A stretch of 64,000 bases of DNA from Anaerolentibacter hominis (GTDB taxonomy: Bacteria; Bacillota; Clostridia; Lachnospirales; Lachnospiraceae). The number at the start of each line of letters is the position of its first letter. Position 1 is the stretch's first letter. The notes under the pieces are model-generated. The model was not told the DNA's origin, searched no databases, and saw only the letters and a list, made by a program, of their open reading frames with translations. Of the stretch, positions 8,214 to 16,520 are shown piece by piece. A program made the translations under genes and the position numbers. The stretch covers positions 122,934-186,933 of the forward strand of contig NZ_JAWDIX010000005.1 in the NCBI RefSeq assembly GCF_032380675.1. Direction: 5' to 3'.

Positions 8214-9615
8214 CTGCTGTCACCTCCAATGAAAATGAAACTGTGGTGCCTTCCCCCGGCCGGCTGGCAAAGGAGAGCTCTGTGTCATGGAGCCCGGCTA
8301 TTTTTTGACTGAGAAAGAGTCCAAGGCCGGAGCCGCCTGCGGCTCTTGCACGAGATTTATCCACCATATAAAAAGGCTCTGTGATGCGGGCAAGATCTTC
8401 TTTGGATATCCCGCAGCCTGTATCAATAACTTGAATGACATAGCGGGAACGAAAGTGTTCCCCGGATATGGACACTGTACCATCCTTTGGACCTGCTTTA
8501 GACGCATTTGTAATAAGATTTGTGATCAGACACTCCAGCAGGGCCGGATCGCCGGTTACCATTGCCGGTTCAGCTGTTATATTAAGTGTAACAGGCCGGA
8601 TCAGCTCTGCGGCCCGGTGGGACATGCGCTCCAGAAAACGGGGCATGTCAATGCCCGTAAATACAACCTGTTCGTCGGACAGTTCCATCAGATCCAGCAG
8701 CTTGCGGGAGAGAATGTTCAGCCGCTTGCTTTCCCGGAATATTTTGTCTGCATACTGATATTGCTTATTCGGATCGGAGACGGCAGTACGGAGTATATCG
8801 GAATATCCCAGGATAGCTGTCATAGGAGTCTTTAATTCATGGGAGAAGGATGAGACAAAGTCATCTCTCTGCTGCAGAGATTCCCGCAGCAGCAGAATCT
8901 GCTGCTCTATCGCATCCGCCATCTGGTCAAAATTTCTGCCAAGCTGGCCGATCTCGTCTCTGCCTGTAAAGCCGGTGCGCTCCTGATATGCTCCGCCGGC
9001 AATCTGCATGCTGATTCCGGTCAATTTTTCAATGGGCTTGGTAAGCAGCCTGGAGAGGATTCCAACTGCAACTGCAGATATAAGGATGATAAGGGAATCC
9101 AGAAGCAGAAATTCCTTTAACTGCCTGTCCCGCTCTTCAAAAACAGAAGTAATATCGTGAGCGGTGATGAAGTAAAACTGATTTGTCCCTATTTTCAGGG
9201 GCGATGACAGCAGCATATAGTAGGATGCCGATACTTGCCGGATCAGATAATTTTCACCTGCCTCATTCTGCAGCAAAGCGAGATCGGCTTCAGAAATTTC
9301 CGGCAGCGTGTTATAAATATAATCTGCGGAAACAGAGCAGAGTGCAGCCGTCTGTCCCCGTTCGCTGCTGTAGCCGGAGAGGTCTTCCATATACTGGACA
9401 AGACGCTCAGTGGTAAATTCATTGCCAACCATAAGATATCCCAGCATATTGGACTCAAGAGCATAGCTTTGCAGCATATGCTGGGAGGAAGACTGATTTA
9501 ATGCATTATCCCTGGCATGACTGAAATTGCGGCTGATCAGCAGCATACCTCCACAGGTAAAAACCACAGAGATCAGCAGGGTCATGCAGAGGGTAAGTTT
9601 TGTAGAAAATTTCAT
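8194..9615 (-). CDS. Sensor histidine kinase with HAMP domain
   Basis: A membrane kinase of 473 residues. TM1 is about 9-28, an extracytoplasmic sensor runs about 30-168, TM2 is about 170-190, HAMP about 190-245. HisKA carries SFSHELKTPMTAILGY, with the phosphorylated His near residue 259. The ATPase domain shows N box LITNLITNASK, G1 DTGCGIS and G2 GGSGLGLFL. It phosphorylates the response regulator encoded 23 nt upstream. The C terminus overlaps the next gene. The neighbouring ABC exporter, lipoprotein and carboxypeptidase suggest the signal is a cell-envelope-active compound. The sensor domain, at ~140 residues, is larger than in intramembrane-sensing BceS types. Confidence 0.93.
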   Translation of the reverse strand: MKFSTKLTLCMTLLISVVFTCGGMLLISRNFSHARDNALNQSSSQHMLQSYALESNMLGYLMVGNEFTTERLVQYMEDLSGYSSERGQTAALCSVSADYIYNTLPEISEADLALLQNEAGENYLIRQVSASYYMLLSSPLKIGTNQFYFITAHDITSVFEERDRQLKEFLLLDSLIILISAVAVGILSRLLTKPIEKLTGISMQIAGGAYQERTGFTGRDEIGQLGRNFDQMADAIEQQILLLRESLQQRDDFVSSFSHELKTPMTAILGYSDILRTAVSDPNKQYQYADKIFRESKRLNILSRKLLDLMELSDEQVVFTGIDMPRFLERMSHRAAELIRPVTLNITAEPAMVTGDPALLECLITNLITNASKAGPKDGTVSISGEHFRSRYVIQVIDTGCGISKEDLARITEPFYMVDKSRARAAGGSGLGLFLSQKIAGLHDTELSFASRPGEGTTVSFSLEVTADEAARA

Positions 9616-9638
9616 AGTAATCCTTTCTCCGTGCAGGC

Positions 9639-10292
9639 CTAAGTCTCGAGCATATAGCCGATCCGGTGGATCGTCTTAATCTTGTCATACCAGTCCAGTT
9701 TTTTCCGCAGACGCTGAATGTGCAGATCCAGCGTACGGGAAGACTCCGGAAGTTCTTCCTGCCATACCCGCTCAAACAGGGAATCCCGGTACAGCGCCAC
9801 ATTCTTGTTTTGAATCAGGAAAAGCAGCAGCTCGTATTCCTTTGGCGTCAGCGAAATCACGGTTCCATTCTGAACAATCCGGTGCGCTTTTAAATCAATT
9901 TGTATATCCAGAACCTGCAGACTGGACTGATTTTTATGATAGCGCCGCAGAACGGACGCAATCCGGGCCAGCAGCTCGTCCATCTCAAAAGGCTTGACGA
10001 TATAGTCGTCCGCACCCATTGTAAGTCCCCGGATCTTATCCTTAAGAGAGCCCTTAGCGGTAATAAAGATAACCGGAATTCCCAGAGGCTCAATGTATTC
10101 CATTAACTCATATCCATCAAATTCCGGCAGCATGATATCCAGCAGGACCAGGTCATAATCGGTTTCTTCCAGCTTATCCGCTGCGACTTTGCCATCCGGG
10201 GCATAATCCCAGCCATACTCAGCTTTCTGAAGGGCAATCTGTATCAATTCTGCTATATTCGGCTCATCCTCTACAATTAGTATTTGAATCAT
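9639..10292 (-). CDS. OmpR/PhoB-family response regulator
   Basis: A two-domain regulator of 217 residues. The receiver begins MIQILIVEDEP with acidic residues for Mg2+ and the phospho-acceptor Asp near residue 52 in LVLLDIMLPEFDG; FITAKGS and IVKPFEMDELLAR give the conserved Thr and Lys. The C-terminal winged helix (ISLTPKEYELLLFLIQN, then SRTLDLHIQRLRKKL) binds DNA. I placed the start at 10292 because GAGGGG precedes it and the longer reading frame adds 16 residues that do not fit the receiver fold. First gene of the kinase block. Likely targets are its own operon, the ABC genes and perhaps vanY. Confidence 0.93.
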   Translation of the reverse strand: MIQILIVEDEPNIAELIQIALQKAEYGWDYAPDGKVAADKLEETDYDLVLLDIMLPEFDGYELMEYIEPLGIPVIFITAKGSLKDKIRGLTMGADDYIVKPFEMDELLARIASVLRRYHKNQSSLQVLDIQIDLKAHRIVQNGTVISLTPKEYELLLFLIQNKNVALYRDSLFERVWQEELPESSRTLDLHIQRLRKKLDWYDKIKTIHRIGYMLET

Positions 10293-10850
10293 TCTGTGCC
10301 CCCTCATTCCTATATTACTTAACTGTATATTCAAGTACACCTCGGCGTACTTGTTGCGAGCCGCACGTCATGCTTTGCATGACATAATACATCTGTGCGG
10401 CTCTGCAATCCGCCGGAGGCTTTATCTTGGAAGGAGACTGGGCTTCCACCAAGACGAATTTGTTATTTACTCACCACCTATAGAGGGGGGAGTCTTATCT
10501 ACTTCCATGATAAAATTGGAATGTATCCGAAATGTATCCGGAATAAAGCAGCCTGTCTTTGGTCAGAGTGGAGAACTTTCCGATGTAATAAAAAAAGGAC
10601 ACCATCAGACAGACACTCTGTTCAGAAACAGTATCTGTCTGCGGCATCCTTATATTTTTTCGTTACAGCACATCTGTAAAAAACCCCGCCGGCAGTCAGG
10701 AGTAATCAAGAATAATCCTGTGTTTGAGCTTGAACTCTGACTAGACCTCTGAACGTACAGAGGCCCTTCCTCCCGGAAACCAACGGGTTAGAAATATTGT
10801 AGTCCTGTTTCAGATGGAATGCAAGAAGGGAGCGTGAATCGGACTGTTGT
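10293..10850. other. 558-bp non-coding spacer with inverted repeats
   Basis: No convincing gene. Near the regulator, GAGCCGCAC (10359-10367) pairs with GTGCGGCTC, enclosing the small palindrome TCATGCTTTGCATGA. Around 10601-10655, AAAAAAGGA with a stem CAGACAGACACTCTG/CAGTATCTGTCTG and a final T run looks like a terminator, perhaps for the minus-strand genes at 10.8-11.6 kb. ACCTCTG/CAGAGGCC at 10743-10763 makes another small hairpin. A plus-strand reading frame through here is Arg/His-rich and lacks a ribosome binding site. Confidence 0.45.
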
Positions 10851-11120
10851 TTAGCTCCAGCCCATCATATTTTTCACCATCTGAAATCTGGCTTTGTCCT
10901 TTGGCGGAAGATCCTCGGATAAAATATCCATCATCATCTGGGACTCTTCTCTGGTAAAAGCTATGTTTTCCCGTTTCAGCTGATCCATAGTCTGCATGAT
11001 AAGAGGAACCATCTGTTCAGTAGACTTTCCTTTCCCCGCGGCAGCTAAATTGTTCAGCAGCTCCATTTTTCTGGGGTCCATATTCCGAAATGCGGGATTG
11101 TCCGACCAGTTCATCGGCAT
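10851..11120 (-). CDS. Small Met-rich protein of unknown function
   Basis: A polypeptide of 89 residues, helical, with many Met (PLIMQTMDQ, SQMMMDIL, VKNMMGWS). It has no signal peptide or membrane segment. It is preceded by GGAGG (about 11110-11130 on the minus strand) and follows the 136-residue gene by 60 nt, so the two are probably one operon. Both are short, helical and contain Asn/Met-rich tails, which hints that their products interact. I do not recognise the family. Confidence 0.6.
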   Translation of the reverse strand: MPMNWSDNPAFRNMDPRKMELLNNLAAAGKGKSTEQMVPLIMQTMDQLKRENIAFTREESQMMMDILSEDLPPKDKARFQMVKNMMGWS

Positions 11121-11180
11121 AAAAGCCTCCTTTCTGTTTTCATCGCGAATTTCTGCGGTCTGCAGGTTGTAGGCAGGCGT

Positions 11181-11591
11181 TCACAACATAGACTGCATCG
11201 CATCAAAGTTTTGTCTCTGTTCCGGTGACATCTGCTGCATAAGCATGTCGAACAGAGGGTTACCGGCTCCAAGTCCCGGTCTCTTGCCGGAAAAACTGGA
11301 ATAGGTGGAGTACATCTTGCGGACTTTGACAAAGTTTAACATCATATCCACCATTTCCAGCTCTCTCCCCATACAGAGGGGGCGTACAGAAGAAAGCAGA
11401 CCCTCCATATCAAGTGGCTGTTCATTCCCTATGGAAGCTGCCGAAAGATCCGGTGTCTGACCCGCATTATGTATCGAGTCGGATAATTCAGCTACTTTTA
11501 AGATAAGGCTCAGCCGTTCCCCGGTGGCCGGATCAACATAGGGCAGAGCTGCTTTTAAAAATTCGGAACCACGTCCAAAAATACCTGGCAT
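11181..11591 (-). CDS. Small conserved protein of unknown function
   Basis: A protein of 136 residues starting MPGIFGRGSEFLKAALPYVD. A helical middle (ERLSLILKVAELSDSI) is followed by a second helical part (MGRELEMVDMMLNFVKVRK) and an unstructured Gly/Pro linker before a Met-rich end (FDMLMQQMSPEQRQNFDAMQ). The terminal MSPEQRQNF is reminiscent of self-association motifs but has no assigned role. It is the first gene of a two-gene operon whose promoter must lie within 11600-11690. Function unknown. Confidence 0.6.
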   Translation of the reverse strand: MPGIFGRGSEFLKAALPYVDPATGERLSLILKVAELSDSIHNAGQTPDLSAASIGNEQPLDMEGLLSSVRPLCMGRELEMVDMMLNFVKVRKMYSTYSSFSGKRPGLGAGNPLFDMLMQQMSPEQRQNFDAMQSML

Positions 11592-11687
11592 ATTTATTGA
11601 TATCCTCGTTTTTTTATTAGCTTATGTGGAAAGAAAAATGAAAATACCAAGTGGACGTAAAATAGCGGTGAAAAGGTTGAAGCAAGC

Positions 11688-11716
11688 TTGTCAAATGCTA
11701 ATATTTGGTGTATCAT
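11688..11716 (+). promoter_or_regulatory. Sigma-A-type promoter without a following gene
   Basis: TTGTCA, 17 nt, TATCAT. The nearest start codon is over 400 bp away, so this probably drives the structured RNA described next. Confidence 0.65.
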
Positions 11717-11722
11717 AATTTA

Positions 11723-12047
11723 TGCATGGTGTTGTATGACAAGTTGGTTTTGCCATTTGGCCATATGATATGGACATGCAGTCCCTGATCCCGGTATCGG
11801 ACAGCGGATAGCTGTGCCCATGACCGCAGTATCACAACGCAAGTTTGCGGATGCGCGGTGCATGGCTCCGGATGAGGGTGGGGTTCAGGGCAGAGATGCC
11901 GGTTTTAGACCGGCCTGTAGGGAGAGTACAGAACGAAACAAATAACTGCAGCCAAACTGTAGTTAGCACGGAAGGTTAAGATTGAAAAATTCCACAGTTG
12001 TGATGATTTTTCGATCGGCTGTTTGAGCCGGAGCCTCAAACAGCTTT
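11723..12047 (+). ncRNA. Candidate stand-alone structured RNA of about 325 nt
   Basis: This stretch lacks a plausible gene yet is bounded by a good promoter and by a strong hairpin (GCTGTTTGAG/CTCAAACAGC, then TTT). It is rich in short perfect hairpins: CCATAT/ATATGG, ACAGC-GGATA-GCTGT, CGCAA/TTGCG, GCCGGT-TTTAG-ACCGGC, and TAACTGCAG/CTGTAGTTA near the 3' end. I do not see hallmark sequences of RNase P RNA, tmRNA or SRP RNA. Size and context would suit an abundant clostridial RNA such as the raiA type, but I cannot confirm the consensus by eye. It could also be a long leader of the aldo/keto reductase. Confidence 0.5.
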
Positions 12048-12053
12048 GACGCT

Positions 12054-12086
12054 GCATGGGATATCGCCTGCGCGGTTTCCCATGTG
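12054..12086 (+). promoter_or_regulatory. Leader hairpin before the aldo/keto reductase
   Basis: CATGGGA pairs with TCCCATG; inside, CGC and GCG pair again. It ends about 40 nt before the start codon and follows the candidate RNA's terminator, so it may belong to the reductase leader. Confidence 0.4.
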
Positions 12087-12125
12087 CGTGTCTTCACTAA
12101 AATCAGCTCAGACATGGAGGTAATT

Positions 12126-12986
12126 ATGAAAGGGTTAACAGATGTGTACACAATGTATAACGGTGTGACTATTCCCTGTGTGGGATATGGTACTTGGCAG
12201 ACTCCGGACGGGGATGTGGCGCGTGAGTCAACGAAAGAAGCAATTATTGCCGGATACCGTCATATTGATACGGCGCAGGCTTATCACAACGAGCAGAGCG
12301 TAGGCGATGGTATCAAGGAAGGTCTTGCAGCGGCTGGACTGAAGAGAGAAGATATTTTCATTACGACAAAATTATGGTGTGACAGAAAAGACTATGAAGA
12401 TACAAAAGCAGCTGTCCGTGAATCCATTGAAAAACTGGGTTGTGAATATCTGGATTTACTGTTAATCCACTGGCCGATTTCCACCCCTCATAAAGACTGC
12501 TGGCAGGAGAAGAACAGGGACGCATGGAGAGCCATGGAAGATTTATATAAAGAAGGCGTTCTGCGTGCGATCGGACTGAGCAACTTCTACGTTCATCATA
12601 TTGATGCATTGAATTATACGGTAAAACCGATGGTGAATCAGATTGAAATCCATCCTGGATATATTCAGAAAGAACTGGTAGAATACTGCAAGGCAAATGA
12701 CATTGTAGTGGAGGCATGGAGTCCGCTTGGCAGCGGCGCAGTCCTGAACAATGAATTCTTAAAAGGCATTGCACAGAAATACAACAAATCCGTTGCACAG
12801 CTGTGTATCCGGTTCTGTCTTCAGTACGGCGTACTGCCGATGCCGAAATCTGTTCATAAAGATAGAATTATTCAGAATACGGAAGTATTTGACTTTGAAA
12901 TTTCAAACGAAGATATGGAAGCAATTATGAACATGGAGCAGACAGGTTGGTCAGGTCTGCAGCCGGATGGCAAACTGCCGTTCTAA
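12126..12986 (+). CDS. Aldo/keto reductase
   Basis: A cytosolic NAD(P)H-dependent oxidoreductase of 286 residues with a TIM-barrel fold. The AKR signatures are present: GYRHIDTAQAYHNE (catalytic Asp and Tyr), ITTKLW (catalytic Lys), LLLIHWP (catalytic His), IGLSNFYVHHID, and the cofactor segment PMPKSVHKDRI. The length fits AKR5-like reductases that act on 2,5-diketogluconate, methylglyoxal or similar carbonyls; the substrate cannot be told from sequence. ATG 12126 follows GGAGGT at proper spacing; longer reading frames start in non-coding DNA. It stands alone, followed by an inverted repeat and the valS leader. Confidence 0.92.
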   Translation: MKGLTDVYTMYNGVTIPCVGYGTWQTPDGDVARESTKEAIIAGYRHIDTAQAYHNEQSVGDGIKEGLAAAGLKREDIFITTKLWCDRKDYEDTKAAVRESIEKLGCEYLDLLLIHWPISTPHKDCWQEKNRDAWRAMEDLYKEGVLRAIGLSNFYVHHIDALNYTVKPMVNQIEIHPGYIQKELVEYCKANDIVVEAWSPLGSGAVLNNEFLKGIAQKYNKSVAQLCIRFCLQYGVLPMPKSVHKDRIIQNTEVFDFEISNEDMEAIMNMEQTGWSGLQPDGKLPF

Positions 12987-12992
12987 TTAGAT

Positions 12993-13033
12993 GGCAGATT
13001 CACGAAGCAGAAAAGCGGCTGTCCGAATCTGCC
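12993..13033 (+). terminator. Inverted repeat after aldo/keto reductase
   Basis: GGCAGATTC pairs perfectly with GAATCTGCC across a 23-nt loop, right after the stop. There is no T-tract, so termination strength is doubtful. Confidence 0.45.
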
Positions 13034-13059
13034 TGTGCAGCTTAAATGTACAGACCCCC

Positions 13060-13088
13060 TTGACAGATCGTACGGATTCGCATACTAT
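13060..13088 (+). promoter_or_regulatory. valS promoter
   Basis: TTGACA, 17 nt, TACTAT; transcription would start near 13095, just ahead of the T-box stem I. Confidence 0.8.
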
Positions 13089-13094
13089 AGTGAA

Positions 13095-13380
13095 TAACCA
13101 AGAGCCGAAAGGCAATCAAATAGCATAAATGTAGTGAAGGAGAGGAGTAAGCGGATAACCTTTTCAGAGAGAATCTTTCGCTGGCTGAAAGAAGGTTCAA
13201 AGAAGTATCTGCCGAAGGTAGCTCCGGAACAGTATTTCCGAACAGAGTAAGAAATAACGGGTCGTTCCGTTAATGACGGCTGAGATATTGTATGTTACAG
13301 GTGCAGAAACCTGTTTGCAGTATGAATAAAGGTGGTACCACGGTTTTCGTCCTTTCGAAACGCGGTACCACCTTTCTTGT
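13095..13380 (+). promoter_or_regulatory. T-box leader controlling valS (Val specifier GTA)
   Basis: A tRNA-sensing leader. Stem I shows the AGTA/GAA loop-E pairing (near 13146 and 13214), with the codon GTA at 13218-13220 placed right after GAA and before CTCC, which pairs with GGAG. The T-box AAAGGTGGTACCACGG lies at 13328-13343. It is the left arm of a terminator in which AAAGGTGGTACC pairs with GGTACCACCTTT. Uncharged tRNA-Val should favour the antiterminator and valS expression. Specifier and gene agree. Confidence 0.93.
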
Positions 13381-13383
13381 TAC

Positions 13384-13419
13384 CCTGAGCCGGACATAAG
13401 CAAGCGAGTCCGGCGCAGG
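13384..13419 (+). repeat. Minimal family A palindromic element in the valS leader
   Basis: CCTGAGCCGGAC pairs with GTCCGGCGCAGG around ATAAGCAAGCGA, and is followed by AAGAGTAA. The skeleton CCTGA..ATAAG..AAGCGA..CAGGAAG.GTAA is shared with the larger elements at 18184 and 20130, but the stem bases differ in a paired way. It lies downstream of the T-box terminator, within the valS transcript. Confidence 0.65.
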
Positions 13420-13546
13420 AAGAGTAAATCAAGCGAGCCATACCTATTCTAAAATCTTACATCAGAACCGGCCATCCCATACTAGCAGGCTGTGCTGTGG
13501 GATTTTAAACCAAAAAAGTTATTTACGCTAAGGAAGGAGAAACAGG

Positions 13547-16198
13547 ATGAAAAATCTTGAAAAGACGTACAATCCACAGGCGATTGAAGACCGCCTCTAT
13601 GAAAAGTGGATGAATAAAAAATATTTTCACGCTGAAGTAGACAGAAGTAAAAAACCATTTACGATTGTGATTCCGCCTCCAAATATTACCGGGCAGCTCC
13701 ATATGGGCCATGCACTGGACAACACCATGCAGGATATTCTGATTCGTTTTAAACGGATGCAGGGCTATAATGCACTCTGGCAGCCGGGCACGGATCACGC
13801 CAGCATAGCGACCGAGGTCAAGATTATCCAACAGCTGAAAGAAGAAGGAATCGAGAAAGAGGATCTGGGCCGTGATGGCTTTCTTGAGCGCGCCTGGGAG
13901 TGGAAGGAAGAGTACGGCGGACGTATCATCAGCCAGCTGAAAAAACTGGGCTCATCCTGTGACTGGGACAGGGAACGTTTTACCATGGATGAAGGATGTT
14001 CCAGGGCTGTTACGGAAGTATTCGTTAATCTGTATAACAAAGGCTATATCTATAAAGGCTCCCGGATTATCAACTGGTGTCCGATATGCCAGACTTCTAT
14101 CTCGGATGCGGAGGTAGAGCACGAGGAGCAGAGCGGGCATTTCTGGCATATTCAATATCCGATTGTAGGCAGCGATGAATTTGTGGAAATAGCCACAACC
14201 CGTCCGGAAACGATGCTGGGTGATACGGCTCTGGCGGTTAATCCGGAGGATGAGCGCTACACCCATCTGGTTGGAAAGAGCGTAATGCTGCCCCTGATGA
14301 ACCGTGAGATCCCGATTGTGGCCGATTCCTATGTAGACCGTGAGTTTGGAACGGGTGTCGTAAAGATTACGCCGGCTCATGACCCCAATGACTTTGAGGT
14401 AGGGAAGCGTCATAATCTGCCGGAGATCAATATTTTAAACGACGATGGAACCATCAACGGCAATGGCGGCAAATTCAAGGGAATGGACCGCTATGAGGCC
14501 CGCAGGGCCATTGTAAAAGAACTGGAAGAATTGGGCCTGCTGGTTCGTGTAGAAGAACACGTTCACAATGTCGGTACCCATGACCGCTGCAAGACGACCA
14601 TTGAACCTATGGTAAAACAGCAGTGGTTTGTTAAAATGGAAGAATTGGCAAAACCGGCGATTGAAGCTCTGAAAAATCAGGATTTGAAATTTGTGCCGGA
14701 GCGGTTTGACAAGATCTATCTTCACTGGCTGGAAAATATCCGCGACTGGTGTATTTCCAGACAGCTGTGGTGGGGACACCGGATTCCTGCATACTATTGT
14801 GACGAATGTGGGGAGATCGTAGTAGCAAAAGAAGCGCCCGCTGTATGTCCGAAGTGCGGTTCCGTTCATTTGACGCAGGATGAGGACACACTAGATACCT
14901 GGTTCAGCTCGGCGCTGTGGCCATTTTCCACATTGGGCTGGCCGGATAAAACAGAGGATCTGGATTATTTCTACCCCACGGACGTACTGGTAACAGGCTA
15001 TGATATCATTTTCTTCTGGGTTATCCGTATGGTATTTTCCGGGCTGGAGCATATGGGAACAACGCCGTTCCATACAGTGCTGATCCACGGCCTTGTGAGA
15101 GATTCCCAGGGGCGTAAGATGAGCAAATCGCTGGGCAACGGAATTGACCCTCTTGAAGTGATTGATAAATACGGCGCGGATGCCCTGCGTCTTACCCTGA
15201 TTACCGGAAATGCTCCTGGAAATGATATGCGCTTTTATTGGGAGAGAGTGGAAGCCAGCCGGAACTTCGCCAATAAGGTATGGAATGCTTCACGGTTTAT
15301 TATAATGAATATGGAGCAGGCGGGCGAAGCGCTGTGCGGGCAGGATGTGAAGCTTTCTGAGCTTACCCAGGCGGACAAATGGATATTGTCCAAGTGCAAT
15401 GACCTGGTACGGGATGTTACCGATAATATGGAAAGCTATGAGCTTGGCATTGCGGTACAGAAGATCTATGATTTTATCTGGGAAGAATTCTGCGACTGGT
15501 ATATTGAGATGGTAAAACCCCGTTTCTACGGGGAAGAAGATACGACAAAGGCGGCGGCTATCTGGACGCTTCGCACCGTTTTAACTACCTCATTAAAGCT
15601 GCTTCATCCCTATATGCCGTTTGTAACGGAGGAAATCTTCTGTACGATACAGCAGGAGGAAGAATCTATTATGATTTCTTCCTGGCCGGAGTATCAAGAA
15701 GAGTATCACTTCGCCGCAGATGAAGAGGCGGTGGAGACGATTAAGGCAGCCGTAAAGGGCATCCGTACCGTGCGCAGTGATATGAATGTACCGCCAAGCA
15801 AAAAAGCGCAGGTTATTGTTGTTTCCGAGGAAGAAAAACTCCGCGGTATTTTCGAGACCAGCAAGATTTTCTTTGCAACACTTGGCTATGCAAGTGAAGT
15901 GAAGGTTCAGTCGGATAAAAATGGCATTCCGGAGGATGCGGTTTCCACTGTAATTCCAGGTGCTACAATCTATATACCGTTTGCTGAACTGGTGGATATT
16001 GAGAAGGAAATAGAGAGGCTTGAGAAAGAAAGAGCCAGACTGGACGGCGAGTTGAAGCGAGTTACCGGCATGCTTTCCAACGAACGTTTTATCAGCAAGG
16101 CTCCGGAAGCCAAGATTGCGGAGGAGAAGGAAAAGCTGGAAAAATATACAAATATGATGGAACAGGTAAAAGAGCGGCTGTCCCAGCTGAAAAAATAA
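13547..16198 (+). CDS. valS: Valyl-tRNA synthetase
   Basis: A class I aminoacyl-tRNA synthetase of 883 residues that charges tRNA-Val in the cytosol. The HIGH-type motif is in PPPNITGQLHMGHAL (about residues 45-60) and the KMSKS motif in RKMSKSLGN (about 525). The editing CP1 domain includes IATTRPETMLGDTA; a Cys4 zinc knuckle is formed by CDECGEIV and CPKCGSV. The C-terminal ~70 residues (IEKEIERLEKERARLD onward) form the coiled-coil arm typical of ValS. AAGGAGA precedes the ATG. Expression is set by the T-box leader. Length matches the family. Confidence 0.98.
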   Translation: MKNLEKTYNPQAIEDRLYEKWMNKKYFHAEVDRSKKPFTIVIPPPNITGQLHMGHALDNTMQDILIRFKRMQGYNALWQPGTDHASIATEVKIIQQLKEEGIEKEDLGRDGFLERAWEWKEEYGGRIISQLKKLGSSCDWDRERFTMDEGCSRAVTEVFVNLYNKGYIYKGSRIINWCPICQTSISDAEVEHEEQSGHFWHIQYPIVGSDEFVEIATTRPETMLGDTALAVNPEDERYTHLVGKSVMLPLMNREIPIVADSYVDREFGTGVVKITPAHDPNDFEVGKRHNLPEINILNDDGTINGNGGKFKGMDRYEARRAIVKELEELGLLVRVEEHVHNVGTHDRCKTTIEPMVKQQWFVKMEELAKPAIEALKNQDLKFVPERFDKIYLHWLENIRDWCISRQLWWGHRIPAYYCDECGEIVVAKEAPAVCPKCGSVHLTQDEDTLDTWFSSALWPFSTLGWPDKTEDLDYFYPTDVLVTGYDIIFFWVIRMVFSGLEHMGTTPFHTVLIHGLVRDSQGRKMSKSLGNGIDPLEVIDKYGADALRLTLITGNAPGNDMRFYWERVEASRNFANKVWNASRFIIMNMEQAGEALCGQDVKLSELTQADKWILSKCNDLVRDVTDNMESYELGIAVQKIYDFIWEEFCDWYIEMVKPRFYGEEDTTKAAAIWTLRTVLTTSLKLLHPYMPFVTEEIFCTIQQEEESIMISSWPEYQEEYHFAADEEAVETIKAAVKGIRTVRSDMNVPPSKKAQVIVVSEEEKLRGIFETSKIFFATLGYASEVKVQSDKNGIPEDAVSTVIPGATIYIPFAELVDIEKEIERLEKERARLDGELKRVTGMLSNERFISKAPEAKIAEEKEKLEKYTNMMEQVKERLSQLKK

Positions 16199-16235
16199 GA
16201 GGATACAGAGAGAAATACGCAGGGAAGGGCAGAAG

Positions 16236-16381
16236 TTTGAAACAAAAATAGTTTCAAACCATTTATGAAAGCAGTATCGCGGGCGGACCTGCGATATGCA
16301 CCGGTAAATTTGAAACAAAGACAGTTTCAAACGATTTATTAAGGCAATATCACAGGTGAACCTGGGATATGCACGGGTATA
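16236..16381. repeat. 73-nt tandem duplication with conserved hairpins
   Basis: Two 73-nt units (16236-16308 and 16309-16381). Each begins with a hairpin GTTTGAAAC-loop-GTTTCAAAC-like sequence and contains a second stem: TATCGCGGG/CCTGCGATA in unit one and TATCACAGG/CCTGGGATA in unit two. Loops differ most, and a G-T pair becomes A-T, which suggests the folded form matters. It lies between valS and the 49-codon gene. Confidence 0.65.
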
Positions 16382-16520
16382 ATATGTCATTTCCTGCGAT
16401 ATTTCGCTCTTGCAAAAGCTTTTGGGCTCATACTATAATGGAAGAATAAAGTCGAGAAACTGCCGGTTTACGATGTAACGGAAGCGTTACAGCGAATGAT
16501 TGCGGAAGGATGAGTGCCAT

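Noticed and set aside
10351..10740. Plus-strand reading frame of 129 codons in the spacer after the response regulator
   Set aside because: Arg/His/Cys-rich with no domain, no ribosome binding site, and it runs across inverted repeats.
11723..12047. RNase P RNA, tmRNA or SRP RNA identity for the candidate RNA
   Set aside because: None of the hallmark conserved blocks (for example GAGGAAAGTCC, a tag reading frame, or the GGAA-capped SRP domain) is visible.
11963..12151. Minus-strand reading frame of 62 codons at the aldo/keto reductase start
   Set aside because: It overlaps the start of a clear gene and the terminator-like hairpin; no homology recognised.
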